Of a DNA stretch of 64,000 nucleotides, positions 8,525 to 17,109 are shown one piece after another. The notes beneath the pieces were generated by a model. The model had not been told where the DNA came from, did not search any database, and was given only the letters and a program-made list of their open reading frames with translations. Position numbers and translations under genes: made by a program. Within the stretch, counting starts at the first letter, position 1, and each line of letters begins with the position of its first letter. This DNA comes from Sphaerisporangium rufum (GTDB taxonomy: Bacteria > Actinomycetota > Actinomycetes > Streptosporangiales > Streptosporangiaceae): contig NZ_BOOU01000024.1 of the NCBI RefSeq assembly GCF_016863395.1, forward strand, positions 62,001-126,000, written 5' to 3'.

Positions 8525-9261
8525 AGATCCGAGTAGCGGCGGTCGGGGACGTCCACCTCGGCGAGGACATCCGCGGGCGCTACCGCGAGAAACTCCAGGG
8601 CATCGAGGAGCACGCCGACGTGCTGCTGCTCGCCGGCGACCTCACCCGGCACGGCACGCCCGCCGAGGGCCGCATCGTCGCCGAGGAGTTCGGCGGCCTG
8701 CCGGTGCCGGTCGTCACCGTGCTCGGCAACCACGACTACCACTCCGACGCCGAGGACGAGATCGGCGCGATGCTCGACGACGCGGGCATCCACGTCTTGC
8801 GGGACGACGCCACCGTGATCTCCCTGGACGACGGTACGCGCCTCGGCGTGGCCGGCGGCAAGGGCTTCGGCGGCGGGTTCGCCGGCAAGTGCGCCAGCGA
8901 GTTCGGCGAGCCGCAGATGAAGTCGTTCGTCGGGCACACCCGGGAGATCGCCGAGCGGTGGCACAAGGCGCTGAAGGGCTTGGACGACGTCGACCACCGG
9001 GTCGTGCTCAGCCACTACTCGCCCACCAAGGACACCCTGGCCGGTGAGCCGCTGGAGATCTACCCGTTCCTCGGCAGCTACCTGCTCGCCGAGGCGGCCG
9101 ACGCCGAGGGCGCCGACCTGTTCCTGCACGGGCACGCCCACCACGGCACCGAGAAGGGCGTCACCCCGGGCGGGGTGCGGGTGCGCAACGTCGCGCTGCC
9201 CGTGCTCGGGAGGGCGTACGCCGTCTACTGCCTGGGCGGCGAGGACCCGGAGAGCTGCTGA
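8521..9261 (+). CDS. Calcineurin-like metallophosphoesterase
   Basis: The 246-residue protein shows the complete metallophosphoesterase motif series: GDVHLG (D10, H12), GDLTRHG, GNHDYH, LSHYSPT and HGHAHHG. These ligands bind the dinuclear metal centre of phosphodiesterases and phosphatases. The substrate is not evident. It starts with GTG overlapping the TGA of the BON gene, so it is made from the same message. A terminator follows about 20 bp after its stop. Confidence 0.9.
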   Translation: MKIRVAAVGDVHLGEDIRGRYREKLQGIEEHADVLLLAGDLTRHGTPAEGRIVAEEFGGLPVPVVTVLGNHDYHSDAEDEIGAMLDDAGIHVLRDDATVISLDDGTRLGVAGGKGFGGGFAGKCASEFGEPQMKSFVGHTREIAERWHKALKGLDDVDHRVVLSHYSPTKDTLAGEPLEIYPFLGSYLLAEAADAEGADLFLHGHAHHGTEKGVTPGGVRVRNVALPVLGRAYAVYCLGGEDPESC

Positions 9262-9281
9262 ACGGCGGCCGGTGACGACGA

Positions 9282-9323
9282 AGAGGCGGTCACGGGCAGT
9301 ACGCCCTGACCGCCTCTTTCTTC
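9282..9323 (+). terminator. Intrinsic terminator
   Basis: An 11-bp perfect stem (AGAGGCGGTCA at 9282-9292, complement at 9307-9317) is followed by TTCTTC. It ends the BON/phosphoesterase operon. Confidence 0.8.
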
Positions 9324-9488
9324 GTGGTCGTGGGAATCAAGGTCGAGGATTCAGTGGAGACCGGCCATCGGGCCGAGGCCGGGTCGTACACGGCGGTCAC
9401 CCGAAGGTGGCGCGGACGGCGGACCGGTCAATCCCGGTCCGCCGGTCCCGCGTGCCGCAGCGCTCTTCGTCTTGAGAACCGTTACCGG

Positions 9489-9638
9489 TTATGGATTGAA
9501 GATGCTGACGCCGCCCGGGCCGACGAGGAACCCGAGGACGATGAGGACGATCCCCCATAGGAGATCGCGACGGGCCAGGATGACGTAGATCCCGGCGATG
9601 ACCAGTACGACGGCGATGATCCAAAGAAGTGTAGCCAT
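9489..9638 (-). CDS. GPGG-motif small membrane protein
   Basis: The product is only 49 residues. It has two hydrophobic helices (about 3-20 and 27-42) and ends GFLVGPGGVSIFNP, the hallmark of the actinobacterial GPGG-motif small membrane protein family. The ATG at 9638 is used; the open frame continues to 9839, but that extension is basic and compositionally unlike a protein. The function is unknown. It appears monocistronic. Confidence 0.75.
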   Translation of the reverse strand: MATLLWIIAVVLVIAGIYVILARRDLLWGIVLIVLGFLVGPGGVSIFNP

Positions 9639-9996
9639 GGCAATGCACTGCCCTGACAAATCACGCCTTAACGCGTCGGCGAACCAACTTCTCCCCTGGA
9701 TTAGGCCGCATTTCGGTAACAGCGCGATCAAGGAACGGCGAACGGAACGACCCGCCATAGGGGAACGGCGGACCGGCCGGAGGAGGAGACGCCCGAGAAA
9801 GGAGGCCGGGAAGACCTCGGAAACGTGACCGCGCGACACGGAAGGCGGCGGCCGGGAGACGGCCTGGAGATGGCGTCAAGACCTCGGGAAACCGAACGGC
9901 GCGCTATAGGAGGCGGCGGCCGGGAGGACCCTGGAAAACGCAACGGCGCCTCCCGAGCTCACCGCCCGGGAGGCGCCGTACGCCGTTCGGTGGCCG
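9639..9996. other. Spacer with imperfect repeats and a terminator hairpin
   Basis: No convincing gene is seen. Imperfect copies of a GGCGGCGGCCGGGAG-containing block recur around 9790-9935, together with two GCNATAGG(A/G)G blocks near 9758 and 9904. A 12-bp hairpin (CGGCGCCTCCCG at 9944-9955, complement 9967-9978) lies 18 bp beyond the stop of the minus-strand DUF6328 gene and probably terminates that operon. Confidence 0.55.
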
Positions 9997-10653
9997 TTAC
10001 CCGGCCTCGCCGTTCGCGACCCGCTTGCGCTGCCGGTAACGCGAGATCATCGGCAGCAGGAACCACAGCCAGCAGCTCAGGAAAGCCACCGCGCCGGCCA
10101 GCAACACCGCGGGCAGCACCCCGAGGAACGCCTCCACCACCAACCCCGTCGAGCAGGTCAGTGACACCGCCAGCGACAGCCCGCCGACCACGCCGAGCAG
10201 GTTGGCCCGGTGCAGCATCAGCTCCTTCAGCGCGCTGCGGAACAGGATCCGGTGCTGGGTCGCCGGGGCGATGAAGCAGATCGACGCCACCGCCGCGCTC
10301 AGCATCGCCACGTAGAACAGCCAGCGCCCGGTCTCGTCCACCTTGTCGAACCCGCTGGCGAACGGCAGCGTCAGCAGGAACGCGAACAGCACCTGCACGC
10401 CGGTGGCCGACACCCGCAGCCCCTGCAACAGTTCGCCCAGCTCGCGGTCCACCCGCTCCTTGTGGCTCTCGTCCGGATCACGCGGGCTCTCGTCCGGCAA
10501 CCCGAAGAAGCTGGGCGACTCGGCCCGTTGCGGAGGGACCGCCGTCTCCCGGGCGGAGGCGTCCTCCTTGGAGGTCTCGCCCTGCTGGCCGGGATCGGTG
10601 GTCTTTTCCGGTGACGATGGGGGGTGGGGGGCGGAAACGTCACTCACTGTCAT
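9997..10653 (-). CDS. DUF6328 family membrane protein
   Basis: The 218-residue protein starts with a 65-residue hydrophilic, Pro/Glu-rich segment. RVDRELGELLQGLRVSATGVQVLFAFLLTLPF follows in sequence, the recognisable core of DUF6328, and then three more transmembrane helices ending in a basic tail. The family is common in actinobacteria and has no known function. Its start overlaps the stop of the upstream gene by four bases (ATGA), making it the last gene of a three-gene operon 11431 to 9997. Confidence 0.78.
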   Translation of the reverse strand: MTVSDVSAPHPPSSPEKTTDPGQQGETSKEDASARETAVPPQRAESPSFFGLPDESPRDPDESHKERVDRELGELLQGLRVSATGVQVLFAFLLTLPFASGFDKVDETGRWLFYVAMLSAAVASICFIAPATQHRILFRSALKELMLHRANLLGVVGGLSLAVSLTCSTGLVVEAFLGVLPAVLLAGAVAFLSCWLWFLLPMISRYRQRKRVANGEAG

Positions 10654-10904
10654 CTATCCATCCTGCTTTTGCGCCCGGCACGGCGCCGGTGCGTTCGTAC
10701 CATCCGTCGGACCAAGAACAGCGACCCCGCCAGCGCGGCGTACGCCATTACGCCGAGCAGAACGGTCAGCCACAGCAACCCGGCCTGGCCCGCCGCGACG
10801 GCGAGCAACGGGCAGGCCAGCACGGCCAGCAGGGCGAACCCCGCCCACTTCCCGTACGGGTTGTGCTGTAAAGCCTTCAGCGACGCGAGCGACAGCTCCG
10901 TCAC
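10650..10904 (-). CDS. Small two-helix membrane protein
   Basis: The 84-residue product has two hydrophobic helices (about residues 20-38 and 41-66) and a strongly basic C-terminus (RRMVRTHRRRAGRKSRMDR). I do not recognise a family. It overlaps both neighbours by four bases (start with the DUF1360 gene stop, stop with the DUF6328 gene start), so it is the middle of a tightly coupled membrane-protein operon. Confidence 0.65.
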   Translation of the reverse strand: MTELSLASLKALQHNPYGKWAGFALLAVLACPLLAVAAGQAGLLWLTVLLGVMAYAALAGSLFLVRRMVRTHRRRAGRKSRMDR

Positions 10905-11431
10905 GAGTCATCCCCCTTTCCCTCGGCGGACTGCATGAGACGCGAATAGCCCAGCTGCAGCCAGTCCGACATCGTGACCGCCGTCATGGTGGCCCCGGCC
11001 AGCCGGGTGAACCTGGGCGCGAAGACCATGCCCGCCGCGTACGCGGTCGCGACCCACTGGGCCACGCAGAACGGGCAGGTGATCAGCTCCCCGACGGCGT
11101 GCTTGATGCCGTGCCCGCGCACCTCCTCGTGCAGTTCGGCCGGGCCGCTCACCCCGGCGTAACGTGTGAAGGGAGCACGCAGCGGGCTCGTCACCGGATC
11201 CTTGGTGATGGTCCGGGAGAGCTTGTGGGTGCTCAACCCCATGAGGACGAGGTCCTTGGTGGAGATGCGCTTCGGGAGCCGGGCACCGGTGACCCGTCCC
11301 GCCGCGAACAGGCCGGCCACCGCGGCGCCATAGACGCCAAGAACGCGAAGATAGGAGCCGAGAGGCCGTTCTGTCCCGTTCTCGTAAGCGCGTTCCTCCT
11401 TACGCAATGAATCCACGAAATCGTTGGTCAT
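10901..11431 (-). CDS. DUF1360 domain protein
   Basis: The 176-residue protein contains LVLMGLSTHKLSRTITKDPVTSPLRAPF split across its centre and the CPFCVAQW motif (about residue 128), both typical of DUF1360, plus about three hydrophobic segments. Homologues are found in Bacillus spores and actinobacteria; the reaction is unknown. The internal ATG at 11431 (TNDFVDSLRKEE) is preferred over the longer frame. It is the first gene of the operon running to 9997. Confidence 0.8.
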   Translation of the reverse strand: MTNDFVDSLRKEERAYENGTERPLGSYLRVLGVYGAAVAGLFAAGRVTGARLPKRISTKDLVLMGLSTHKLSRTITKDPVTSPLRAPFTRYAGVSGPAELHEEVRGHGIKHAVGELITCPFCVAQWVATAYAAGMVFAPRFTRLAGATMTAVTMSDWLQLGYSRLMQSAEGKGDDS

Positions 11432-11538
11432 AGCGCGCGAAGTACCCGAGCAGCCCCCGTCCATGCCCGGCGTTAGACCCGGATATCGGCGGGTAGCGAA
11501 GATCGTTGGAACGTATCGTCCAGCAGGGGGGTCGGCAG

Positions 11539-12141
11539 GTGGGCAGCCACTCGCACGAGGTCACCGACGCGATCATCGACACGCTCAAGCGCGCCGGGTC
11601 CGCCCTGAAGGCGGAAGGCATCCGGTTCGCGCTCTGCGGCGGCTGCGCGGCCTACGCCAGAGGCGCCGCGCCCTCGCTGCACGACGTCGACTTCGTGCTG
11701 GTCGAGGAGGACGTGCCGCGCGCCCTGGAGACGCTGCGCCAGGCCGGCTTCCGCACCGAGAAGCCGCCGGAGGACTGGCTGGTCAAGGCGTTCGACGAGG
11801 GCGACCGGCTGGTCGACCTGATCTTCCGCATCCACGAGCGGGACGTCACCGCCGAGATGATCGACCGGTCCGACCTGATCAACACCGCGGCGCTCAGCCT
11901 GCCGGTGCTGGACGCCACCGACCTGGTGATCTCCTGGATCCTGCCGATGTCCGAGCACAGCTGCAACTACGGCGCCATGCTGCCCCAGGTACGGGCGCTG
12001 CGCGAGCAGGTCGACTGGGACCGGGTCGCCGCCGTCGCCTCCGTCTCCCCGTACGCCTCCACCTTCCTCACCCTGCTGGACCGCCTCGGCGTCGCCTGCC
12101 CCAAACCCCCCGGCGACCACCCCGACACCACCTGGCCCTGA
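11539..12141 (+). CDS. Nucleotidyltransferase-fold protein
   Basis: This roughly 200-residue protein contains FALCGGCAAYARGAAPSLHDVDFVLV, the GG...DxD pattern of a nucleotidyltransferase (MNT/AbiEii-like) fold, near residues 25-50. It has no recognisable partner toxin or antitoxin beside it. GTG 11539 is preferred, with GGGGGG just upstream, over a TTG at 11506 in the same frame. Its substrate is unknown; stand-alone members may modify small molecules, tRNA or proteins. Confidence 0.65.
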   Translation: MGSHSHEVTDAIIDTLKRAGSALKAEGIRFALCGGCAAYARGAAPSLHDVDFVLVEEDVPRALETLRQAGFRTEKPPEDWLVKAFDEGDRLVDLIFRIHERDVTAEMIDRSDLINTAALSLPVLDATDLVISWILPMSEHSCNYGAMLPQVRALREQVDWDRVAAVASVSPYASTFLTLLDRLGVACPKPPGDHPDTTWP

Positions 12142-12540
12142 CCCCCGCGCACCCACGCCCGCCCGCCGGCCACCGCCCCGGCGGGCGGGCGCACCCGTTC
12201 TTGGGCCGGCGTGGGCGAGGACGCCGCCGGTGAAACGGCGAGGCCTGGCGGCGAGGCCAGGCGCGGCACCCGACAGGCGCGATCACCACGGCCCGCAACG
12301 ACCGCGTCCACGCGGAACCCGTAAGACGGGACATGCGCCGGGTGTCCGCCGGTATCCGTACGGCGGGGCATGAGCCGGCGGGGTCATCCGTACGGCGGGA
12401 CACGCACCGGCAGTCCGCGGTCATCCGTATGGCGGGACAGGCGCCGGCCTTGCCGGCATGATCGCCTGCCCATGGACGCGGCGGAGGGCCGCGCCGGGTG
12501 GCGCGGCCCTCCGATCGGACGCTCTACTACCTCAGCGGAA
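12142..12540. repeat. Spacer with hairpin and 32-38 bp tandem repeats
   Basis: No gene is seen. A 13-bp hairpin (12157-12169 with 12178-12190) may terminate the upstream gene. Four imperfect tandem copies of a unit like ATCCGTACGGCGGGACATGCGCCGG begin near 12316, 12354, 12386 and 12423. Each copy contains a CCGTACGGCGG half-palindrome. Confidence 0.6.
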
Positions 12541-12903
12541 CTAGAGCGTGCCCGGCCCGTGGGGGAAGCGGCCGTAGTACTCGCCCATCTGGTTGCGGTA
12601 CTCCGGCTCCTTGAAGGTCGCCTCATCGAACTCCGGGGCGTCCTTGATCTCCTGCTTGGTACGAGCCAGGTAGACCTTCTTCTCCTGCGGGTCGATCCGG
12701 GTCACCGTGCTCGCCGGCAAAAGCACCTTCTTGCCGAAGATCCACGGGCCCGTGTCCACGATGAGGTAGCTCTCGCCGACCTCGTGCGTGGCATCGTCCA
12801 CAGAGCCGATCTTGCCGTCGGTCGCTTCCACGTGGTAACCCACCACATCGAAGGTCTGATCGGCGCCGGTGACGGTCTCGTCGTAGGACCAAAGATCCCG
12901 CAC
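12541..12903 (-). CDS. PRC-barrel domain protein
   Basis: The roughly 120-residue protein begins RDLWSYDETV and contains VVGYHVEATDGKIGSVDD followed by YLIVDTGPWIFGKKVLLPAS, a PRC-barrel fold as in photosynthetic reaction-centre H subunits and RimM. Stand-alone soluble PRC-barrel proteins in actinobacteria are of unknown function. GTG 12903 is preferred because AAAGGAGA then has proper spacing; the TTG at 12909 lies too close to it. It appears monocistronic. Confidence 0.82.
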   Translation of the reverse strand: MRDLWSYDETVTGADQTFDVVGYHVEATDGKIGSVDDATHEVGESYLIVDTGPWIFGKKVLLPASTVTRIDPQEKKVYLARTKQEIKDAPEFDEATFKEPEYRNQMGEYYGRFPHGPGTL

Positions 12904-13368
12904 TGTCAACGTCTCCTTTCGATCCGCTTCGTTCGGACAACCCCCCGACTACCCAAAGCCCTGCCCGCAAACGCCGTGCCCACGGCAGGACCGTCTTACC
13001 AAAGGTGACCTCGGCACGTCGCCCCTGGTGCAGACCGAACTATTCGCCTCCGGCAACTGAAAGATCGTGCCGAGCCTTGGCGCGAAGGAACGGACTCTGG
13101 ACGGGCGGCGAGCACGACACGCACATTTCTATGCCCCTCGCAGGGGTGACGACCGGCTCCCGCGACGTCAGCTACGGTCGACCGCCGGCCGGTTCAGGTA
13201 GGGGCATGAACGAGCGGGACGTTCCAGTACCTGACCGGCCGCGCGTCAGGCGGTCGACGGGTTCATCGGCGCTCGCCGGCGGGCGGTTCGCCGATTCCGC
13301 GGCGAAGTTCATGACGTCCGGACTGTAAGGGTTGAGATGCACAAGCTCATTACGTCAGCCTGTACATC
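12904..13368. other. Spacer with one doubtful small ORF
   Basis: No confident gene is seen. A 40-codon frame at 13206-13328 (starting MNERDVPVPDRP) has a weak purine tract before its ATG but no recognisable features. CCCCTCGCAGGGG at 13135-13147 resembles the stem of the local CRISPR repeat but matches poorly outside the stem. Confidence 0.4.
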
Positions 13369-13833
13369 ATGACGCGAGCAGCAACACAGCACGACATTCC
13401 AGAACTCGTCCGCCTGCGGGCACTGCTTTTCGATGACCTCGGCGGCGACTTCTTCAACCCCTCGAACGCCGGGGATGACTGGCGTGACGCCCTCGCACGG
13501 GTTTTCCAGCAGAAGCTGACCGAACCCGATTGCCATATCCTCGTCGTGGACGGCGACACCGGCCTGGCCGCCTGCGGGATCGGCACGATCGAACAGTGGT
13601 TTCCCGGACCTCACTCTCGCAACGGGAGGATCGGCCACGTCATCGGCATGGTCACTGACCCGTCGTACCGGCGGCGTGGGTACGGCCGGGCGATCATGCT
13701 CGGGTTGCTCGACTGGTTCCGCGATTGTAATGCCGTACGGGTCGACCTCACCGCCTCCCACGAGGCGGAACCGCTCTACCGCCGACTCGGCTTCTCCGAC
13801 CATCCCGATCCCCTGCTGTGCTGGAAGCCGTGA
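13369..13833 (+). CDS. GNAT-family N-acetyltransferase
   Basis: The 154-residue product has the GNAT acetyl-CoA motif VIGMVTDPSYRRRGYGRAI split across residues 90-110, with the R/Q-x-x-G-x-G/A core (RRRGYG), and the C-terminal EAEPLYRRLGFSDHPD motif. It should acetylate a small molecule or peptide amine. Its stop overlaps the GTG of the following MFS gene by four bases, suggesting a resistance-like modify-and-export pair. The acceptor is not predictable. Confidence 0.88.
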   Translation: MTRAATQHDIPELVRLRALLFDDLGGDFFNPSNAGDDWRDALARVFQQKLTEPDCHILVVDGDTGLAACGIGTIEQWFPGPHSRNGRIGHVIGMVTDPSYRRRGYGRAIMLGLLDWFRDCNAVRVDLTASHEAEPLYRRLGFSDHPDPLLCWKP

Positions 13834-14993
13834 CGACATCGCGATACCGCTGGGTCATTCTGGGAATCGCGACGTTCACTCAGGCCGCGGCCGCGTTCTT
13901 CGTGCAGGGCATCGGCGCGATGAGTGTCCATCTGCAACGAGATCTGGAGCTGAACACGACCCGGCTGGGGCTGCTGCTGTCGGCGGCTCAGCTACTTCCT
14001 CTGGCCGGGTTACTCGTGGCGGGAAGGCTGCTGGACCGCTACGGCGAACGCTGGATCGTCGGGACCGGTGCTCTTGTGGTCGCCCTCGCGCTGGCCGCTG
14101 GACGCGCGGCCCCAGGGTACGTCTCCTTGCTCGTCGTTCTGCTGATCGTCGGTGCGGGGTACAGCACTATTCAACCGGGTGGCAGTAAGTCTGTGGCGTC
14201 CTGGTTCGACGCCTCCCAGCGTGGCTTGGCCATGGGTATCCGTCAGGCAGGGCTCCCGCTCGGGGGCGTCCTCGCCGCCGTCGCACTTCCCGCACTGGCA
14301 ACGGCCTGCGGTTGGCGGTCGACGCTCATGGCCGGTGCGCTTGTCGCGCTGTCAGGAGCCGTCGCCTTCATGGCCTTCTACCGGCACCCGCCGGACCAAC
14401 GCCCCGTACCGACCACATCCCGCGTGAGTCTGGAGCTGCTCCGCGAATCGTACATGAAGAAGATCATCTTATCCGGCGCGAGCATGGTGTCGGTGCACGG
14501 CGGCGTGGGCGTCCTCACCGTGCTGTACCTGCATGAGGTGACGTCCATGGACTCCGCCTCGGTGGCCTTGGTATACGTCGCGGTCCAGTGCGCCGGTGCG
14601 CTGGGCCGCATCCTCCTGGCGACCTGGAGCGACCACCACAGATCTGGCCGCTACGCCTGCGTCCTGACATGCTTGACCGCCGTGGTCGTCGGGATGACGA
14701 TGTTGACGACCCCCATCGGCCGATCCACCATCGCGGCCTGCCTGCTCTTCATCTGGCTCGGCTTCTTCGGGATCGGCTGGTATGGCCCCTGGGTCGCCTA
14801 CGCCGCCGAATCGGCGCCGCCGGACCGCACCGGATCCGCGCTCGGCCTGGCCATGGCCGTCAACCAGGTGGCGGTCATCCTGGCACCCCCTATGCTCGGC
14901 CTCCTCACGGACATGACCAACAGCTTCGCTCCCGCCTGGGCCCTGCTCGCCGCGCTCACCGCTGCCACGCTGACGACAACAGCCCGGCTGTGA
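13830..14993 (+). CDS. MFS transporter
   Basis: This roughly 387-residue protein has twelve predicted hydrophobic segments, a major-facilitator loop motif (GRLLDRYGERW, about residue 68-78) and no extra domain. The GTG at 13830 overlaps the stop of the GNAT gene; another GTG at 13818 is in frame but would overlap more. It resembles the CynX/OxlT-type branch. Substrate and direction are unknown; coupling to an acetyltransferase suggests export or uptake of the acetylated compound. Confidence 0.85.
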   Translation: MTTSRYRWVILGIATFTQAAAAFFVQGIGAMSVHLQRDLELNTTRLGLLLSAAQLLPLAGLLVAGRLLDRYGERWIVGTGALVVALALAAGRAAPGYVSLLVVLLIVGAGYSTIQPGGSKSVASWFDASQRGLAMGIRQAGLPLGGVLAAVALPALATACGWRSTLMAGALVALSGAVAFMAFYRHPPDQRPVPTTSRVSLELLRESYMKKIILSGASMVSVHGGVGVLTVLYLHEVTSMDSASVALVYVAVQCAGALGRILLATWSDHHRSGRYACVLTCLTAVVVGMTMLTTPIGRSTIAACLLFIWLGFFGIGWYGPWVAYAAESAPPDRTGSALGLAMAVNQVAVILAPPMLGLLTDMTNSFAPAWALLAALTAATLTTTARL

Positions 14994-15037
14994 CCAGTTC
15001 GGACGGCAACCGCTGTAGCCCCAGGCCCGGTGACTCG

Positions 15038-15166
15038 CGTCCTCTCAGCGAGGCGCTGACGACCACCTGTTCGTCGTCCCGCACATCCTGCCCCTCCGGG
15101 TGCCGCGCGAGGCGTTGACGCTGACCGTCGCCGAGTGGCTTGGCATTACGGATGGGCGTCCCGCCG
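15038..15166 (+). pseudogene. Truncated copy of the small ORF at 38661
   Basis: The translated stretch GADDHLFVVPHILPLRVPRE then ALTLTVAEWLGIT is nearly identical to residues 17-50 of the 52-residue ORF at 38661-38819. In this copy the upstream part is degraded and has an in-frame stop, there is no usable start, and the C-terminus runs on into unrelated sequence. Both copies lie close to CRISPR repeats of the same family. It is interpreted as a decayed duplicate. Confidence 0.65.
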
Positions 15167-15245
15167 GCCGGTCCGCTCACGTTCGGCGGGCCCAGCGGTC
15201 CTGGGAATGTCCAGTCGAGACCGTACAGTCCCTCGCAGCGGCGGC

Positions 15246-15275
15246 GTCATCATCGCCTTTACGAGGGGTCGCAAC
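15246..15275 (-). CRISPR. Solitary CRISPR repeat remnant
   Basis: These 30 bases match the array repeat (GTCCTCATCGCC...GGGGTCGCAAC form) at 27 of 30 positions, with A for C at position 4 and TT for CC at 13-14. No second repeat, spacer or leader is seen within 200 bp on either side. It lies 2.7 kb outside array 1 and is probably a relic of a lost or rearranged array. On the plus strand it reads in the same sense as arrays 2-4, so the strand label is arbitrary. Confidence 0.75.
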
Positions 15276-15367
15276 GTTCATCTTCGGCCGCTCGCGCGTG
15301 GATGACATGTCGAGGCCTTGCAACGGGCCGTGCCTGTCGGGTCCGGCGGTCGGCGCGAGGGTGTCCA

Positions 15368-15982
15368 TCAGCCACCTGGCCCGTTGTTCTGGATGGGAGC
15401 CCCGTCGCCGGTGGTGGGCAGGTCACCTCTCGGCACCGGGCCGGTACCGGGCGATGTACCGGTGGAGGACGTCACGGTGACCTGGCGCGCTCCGGTGATG
15501 GCCGCCTTCAGAATGGCCCGGTCCACATCCTGCAGCCGGCCGGCCAGCCTAATCAGGTGATCTCCGTGCGCGGCGACGTACTCGTGCTGCTCGCCGCTCA
15601 CCCGGTACCAGCCGGCCTCGTCGCGTTCGCATCGCACCGGCGCCCCTGGTCCCGTGCCTGTCACCGGAGTACCGGCGCAGGTGGCGTCCGTCATCGCGCC
15701 GCGATCGATACGCAACTGCACTGTTCGTCCATCGTTGGACGCATAGAGGGCGCCGAACCCTTCGTCACCGATGGCGCCGACGGACATGTTCTGGATGGCG
15801 AATCCCTTCACTTCGACCGCGTAGATCAAGTCAGGCGCCACGCCTTGGTGGAGAGCCTGCTCGGCCGCGGCCTGGCTGAACGGGCCGGGGGACTCTCGTC
15901 CTCTTAGTAAGGCACGGCCGCCGACCACCAGGGCAACGATCAGAATGGCGAGGCCCAGGGATATGAGAATGACACGTGTCAT
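15368..15982 (-). CDS. Membrane-anchored protein of unknown function
   Basis: The 204-residue product has an N-terminal transmembrane helix (VILISLGLAILIVALVVGG, residues 4-22) followed by an extracytoplasmic domain with two cysteines (near 105 and 120) and a Thr/Gly/Pro-rich tail. I do not recognise a family. The ATG at 15982 is chosen because it places the helix at the N-terminus; the longer frame to 16162 is compositionally poor. It appears monocistronic and lies just downstream of the CRISPR repeat remnant. Confidence 0.55.
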   Translation of the reverse strand: MTRVILISLGLAILIVALVVGGRALLRGRESPGPFSQAAAEQALHQGVAPDLIYAVEVKGFAIQNMSVGAIGDEGFGALYASNDGRTVQLRIDRGAMTDATCAGTPVTGTGPGAPVRCERDEAGWYRVSGEQHEYVAAHGDHLIRLAGRLQDVDRAILKAAITGARQVTVTSSTGTSPGTGPVPRGDLPTTGDGAPIQNNGPGG

Positions 15983-16081
15983 GGGACCACTGTCCCAGCA
16001 GTCGCCCACCCGGCGAACCCTTCTCCCGTCCGGTACGACGGCACGCGCCGGGCCGGCGACGGGCCCGCAGCCTAGTGGATT

Positions 16082-16288
16082 GTGCTGCGCGCCGCCGACG
16101 ACCTGCCGCCCGGACTCCTGTCCGCACCTCTGGGCGGCCTGTGGATCAGCAAGCCTCCGCACCTGCTGCTTCTCGCCGCAGAGGAGAAGAGCAACGTCTT
16201 CGCGAGCTGCGTGCCGATGCGCCGCTTCGAGGTGTGCGAGGACGGCGCTGTGGCCGACATCTACGAGGTGCGGCCGAGGACACGGTAG
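16082..16288 (+). CDS. Doubtful small ORF
   Basis: A 68-codon GTG-start frame encodes LPPGLLSAPLGGLWISKPPH followed by LLLLAAEEKSNVFASCVPMR and a short tail. Codon use is moderately actinobacterial, but there is no ribosome site and no recognised domain. It may be a gene fragment. The same region is also open on the other strand. Confidence 0.25.
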   Translation: MLRAADDLPPGLLSAPLGGLWISKPPHLLLLAAEEKSNVFASCVPMRRFEVCEDGAVADIYEVRPRTR

Positions 16289-16343
16289 AGAAGGCCGCGC
16301 TGGAGAGGAAGGCTCACGTAGCCGAGCTGCTACTTCCTGGAGA

Positions 16344-16766
16344 TCAGGAGGTGAGCAGCGTGTAGATCACGCTTCCGGCGGCGTAGAGAAGTCCGAGACC
16401 GGCGGACACCAGCAGTAGGAGCAGAGCGAGAACTGTTGCTATGAGCACGAGCGAATAGCAGGCGAACAGGACCGTGCTCGTCACACGCCAGGCCATGCAG
16501 AGGGTGCCGAAGATGACGCGGAAGACGGCCCCGACCGCACCCTGAAGCGCATGACCCCAAAGCGGGCGCTTCCACATCCGCTCGATGGCACCAGCCCACT
16601 GGGCTTGCAGCTGGACCGCGGCCTCCAGGCCCTCACCGTCCTTGGATCGCCGTCGCGACCGCGTGGACCCCCCAACGCGGATGGGGCCAACACCGATACT
16701 GCCGGACACCCGGCCCCTGCTGCTGACTCCTAGTCGCACCGGACCAAGGCCACCCGAGATCCACAT
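16344..16766 (-). CDS. DUF4236-like N-terminus with C-terminal membrane helices
   Basis: The 140-residue protein starts MWISGGLGPVRLGVSSRGRV and continues with SGSIGVGPIRVGGSTRSR. This Gly-rich beta pattern resembles DUF4236 surface-like segments. A central amphipathic stretch follows, then two C-terminal hydrophobic helices (about 85-118 and 120-138). The role is unknown. The ATG at 16766 gives this compact architecture; the frame to 16913 has no supporting features. It appears monocistronic. Confidence 0.55.
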   Translation of the reverse strand: MWISGGLGPVRLGVSSRGRVSGSIGVGPIRVGGSTRSRRRSKDGEGLEAAVQLQAQWAGAIERMWKRPLWGHALQGAVGAVFRVIFGTLCMAWRVTSTVLFACYSLVLIATVLALLLLLVSAGLGLLYAAGSVIYTLLTS

Positions 16767-17109
16767 ATGCGCCTCCTGAGACTGCCGGGATAGACCAATA
16801 GGAGACGCTGCACACGTCGGACCGGTTGCCAACGTTCGGTATCGGATCGGTGACGTTAAGTAGAAACTCCGCATGTGTGAGCAGCGGTGAACGAACGGAC
16901 TGACGGCTTCCACTTCGCCCAGGGGTGATGAGGAGTCGCGGCCGCTCGCTCGCCGATGCCCCTGCGTGCCTGATGACCAATGGCCGCCGGTGGCGTCGTG
17001 ACCAGGCGACAGAGATCGTTACCCAGAGGCCTTATCCGGCGACTTTAAGTAAACGGCGACGATGTTTGCGATGATGGGCGGGCCGGTGGGATCGGAGGAG
17101 GTGAAGCCG
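16767..17109. other. Divergent intergenic region
   Basis: No gene is seen. It must carry promoters for the flanking divergent genes. A short near-repeat (GACNTTAAGTA) occurs at about 16853 and 17041 on the plus strand. Confidence 0.4.

Noticed and set aside
6454-9261. A 935-codon open frame containing the phosphoesterase
   Set aside because: Only the last 247 codons are real; the upstream part is antisense to the glycosyltransferase and the GTG at 8521 has proper coupling to the BON gene.
13133-13162. Possible second orphan CRISPR repeat (CCCCTCGCAGGGG stem)
   Set aside because: Only the hairpin stem matches; about 17 of 30 positions agree overall, which GC-rich hairpins reach by chance.
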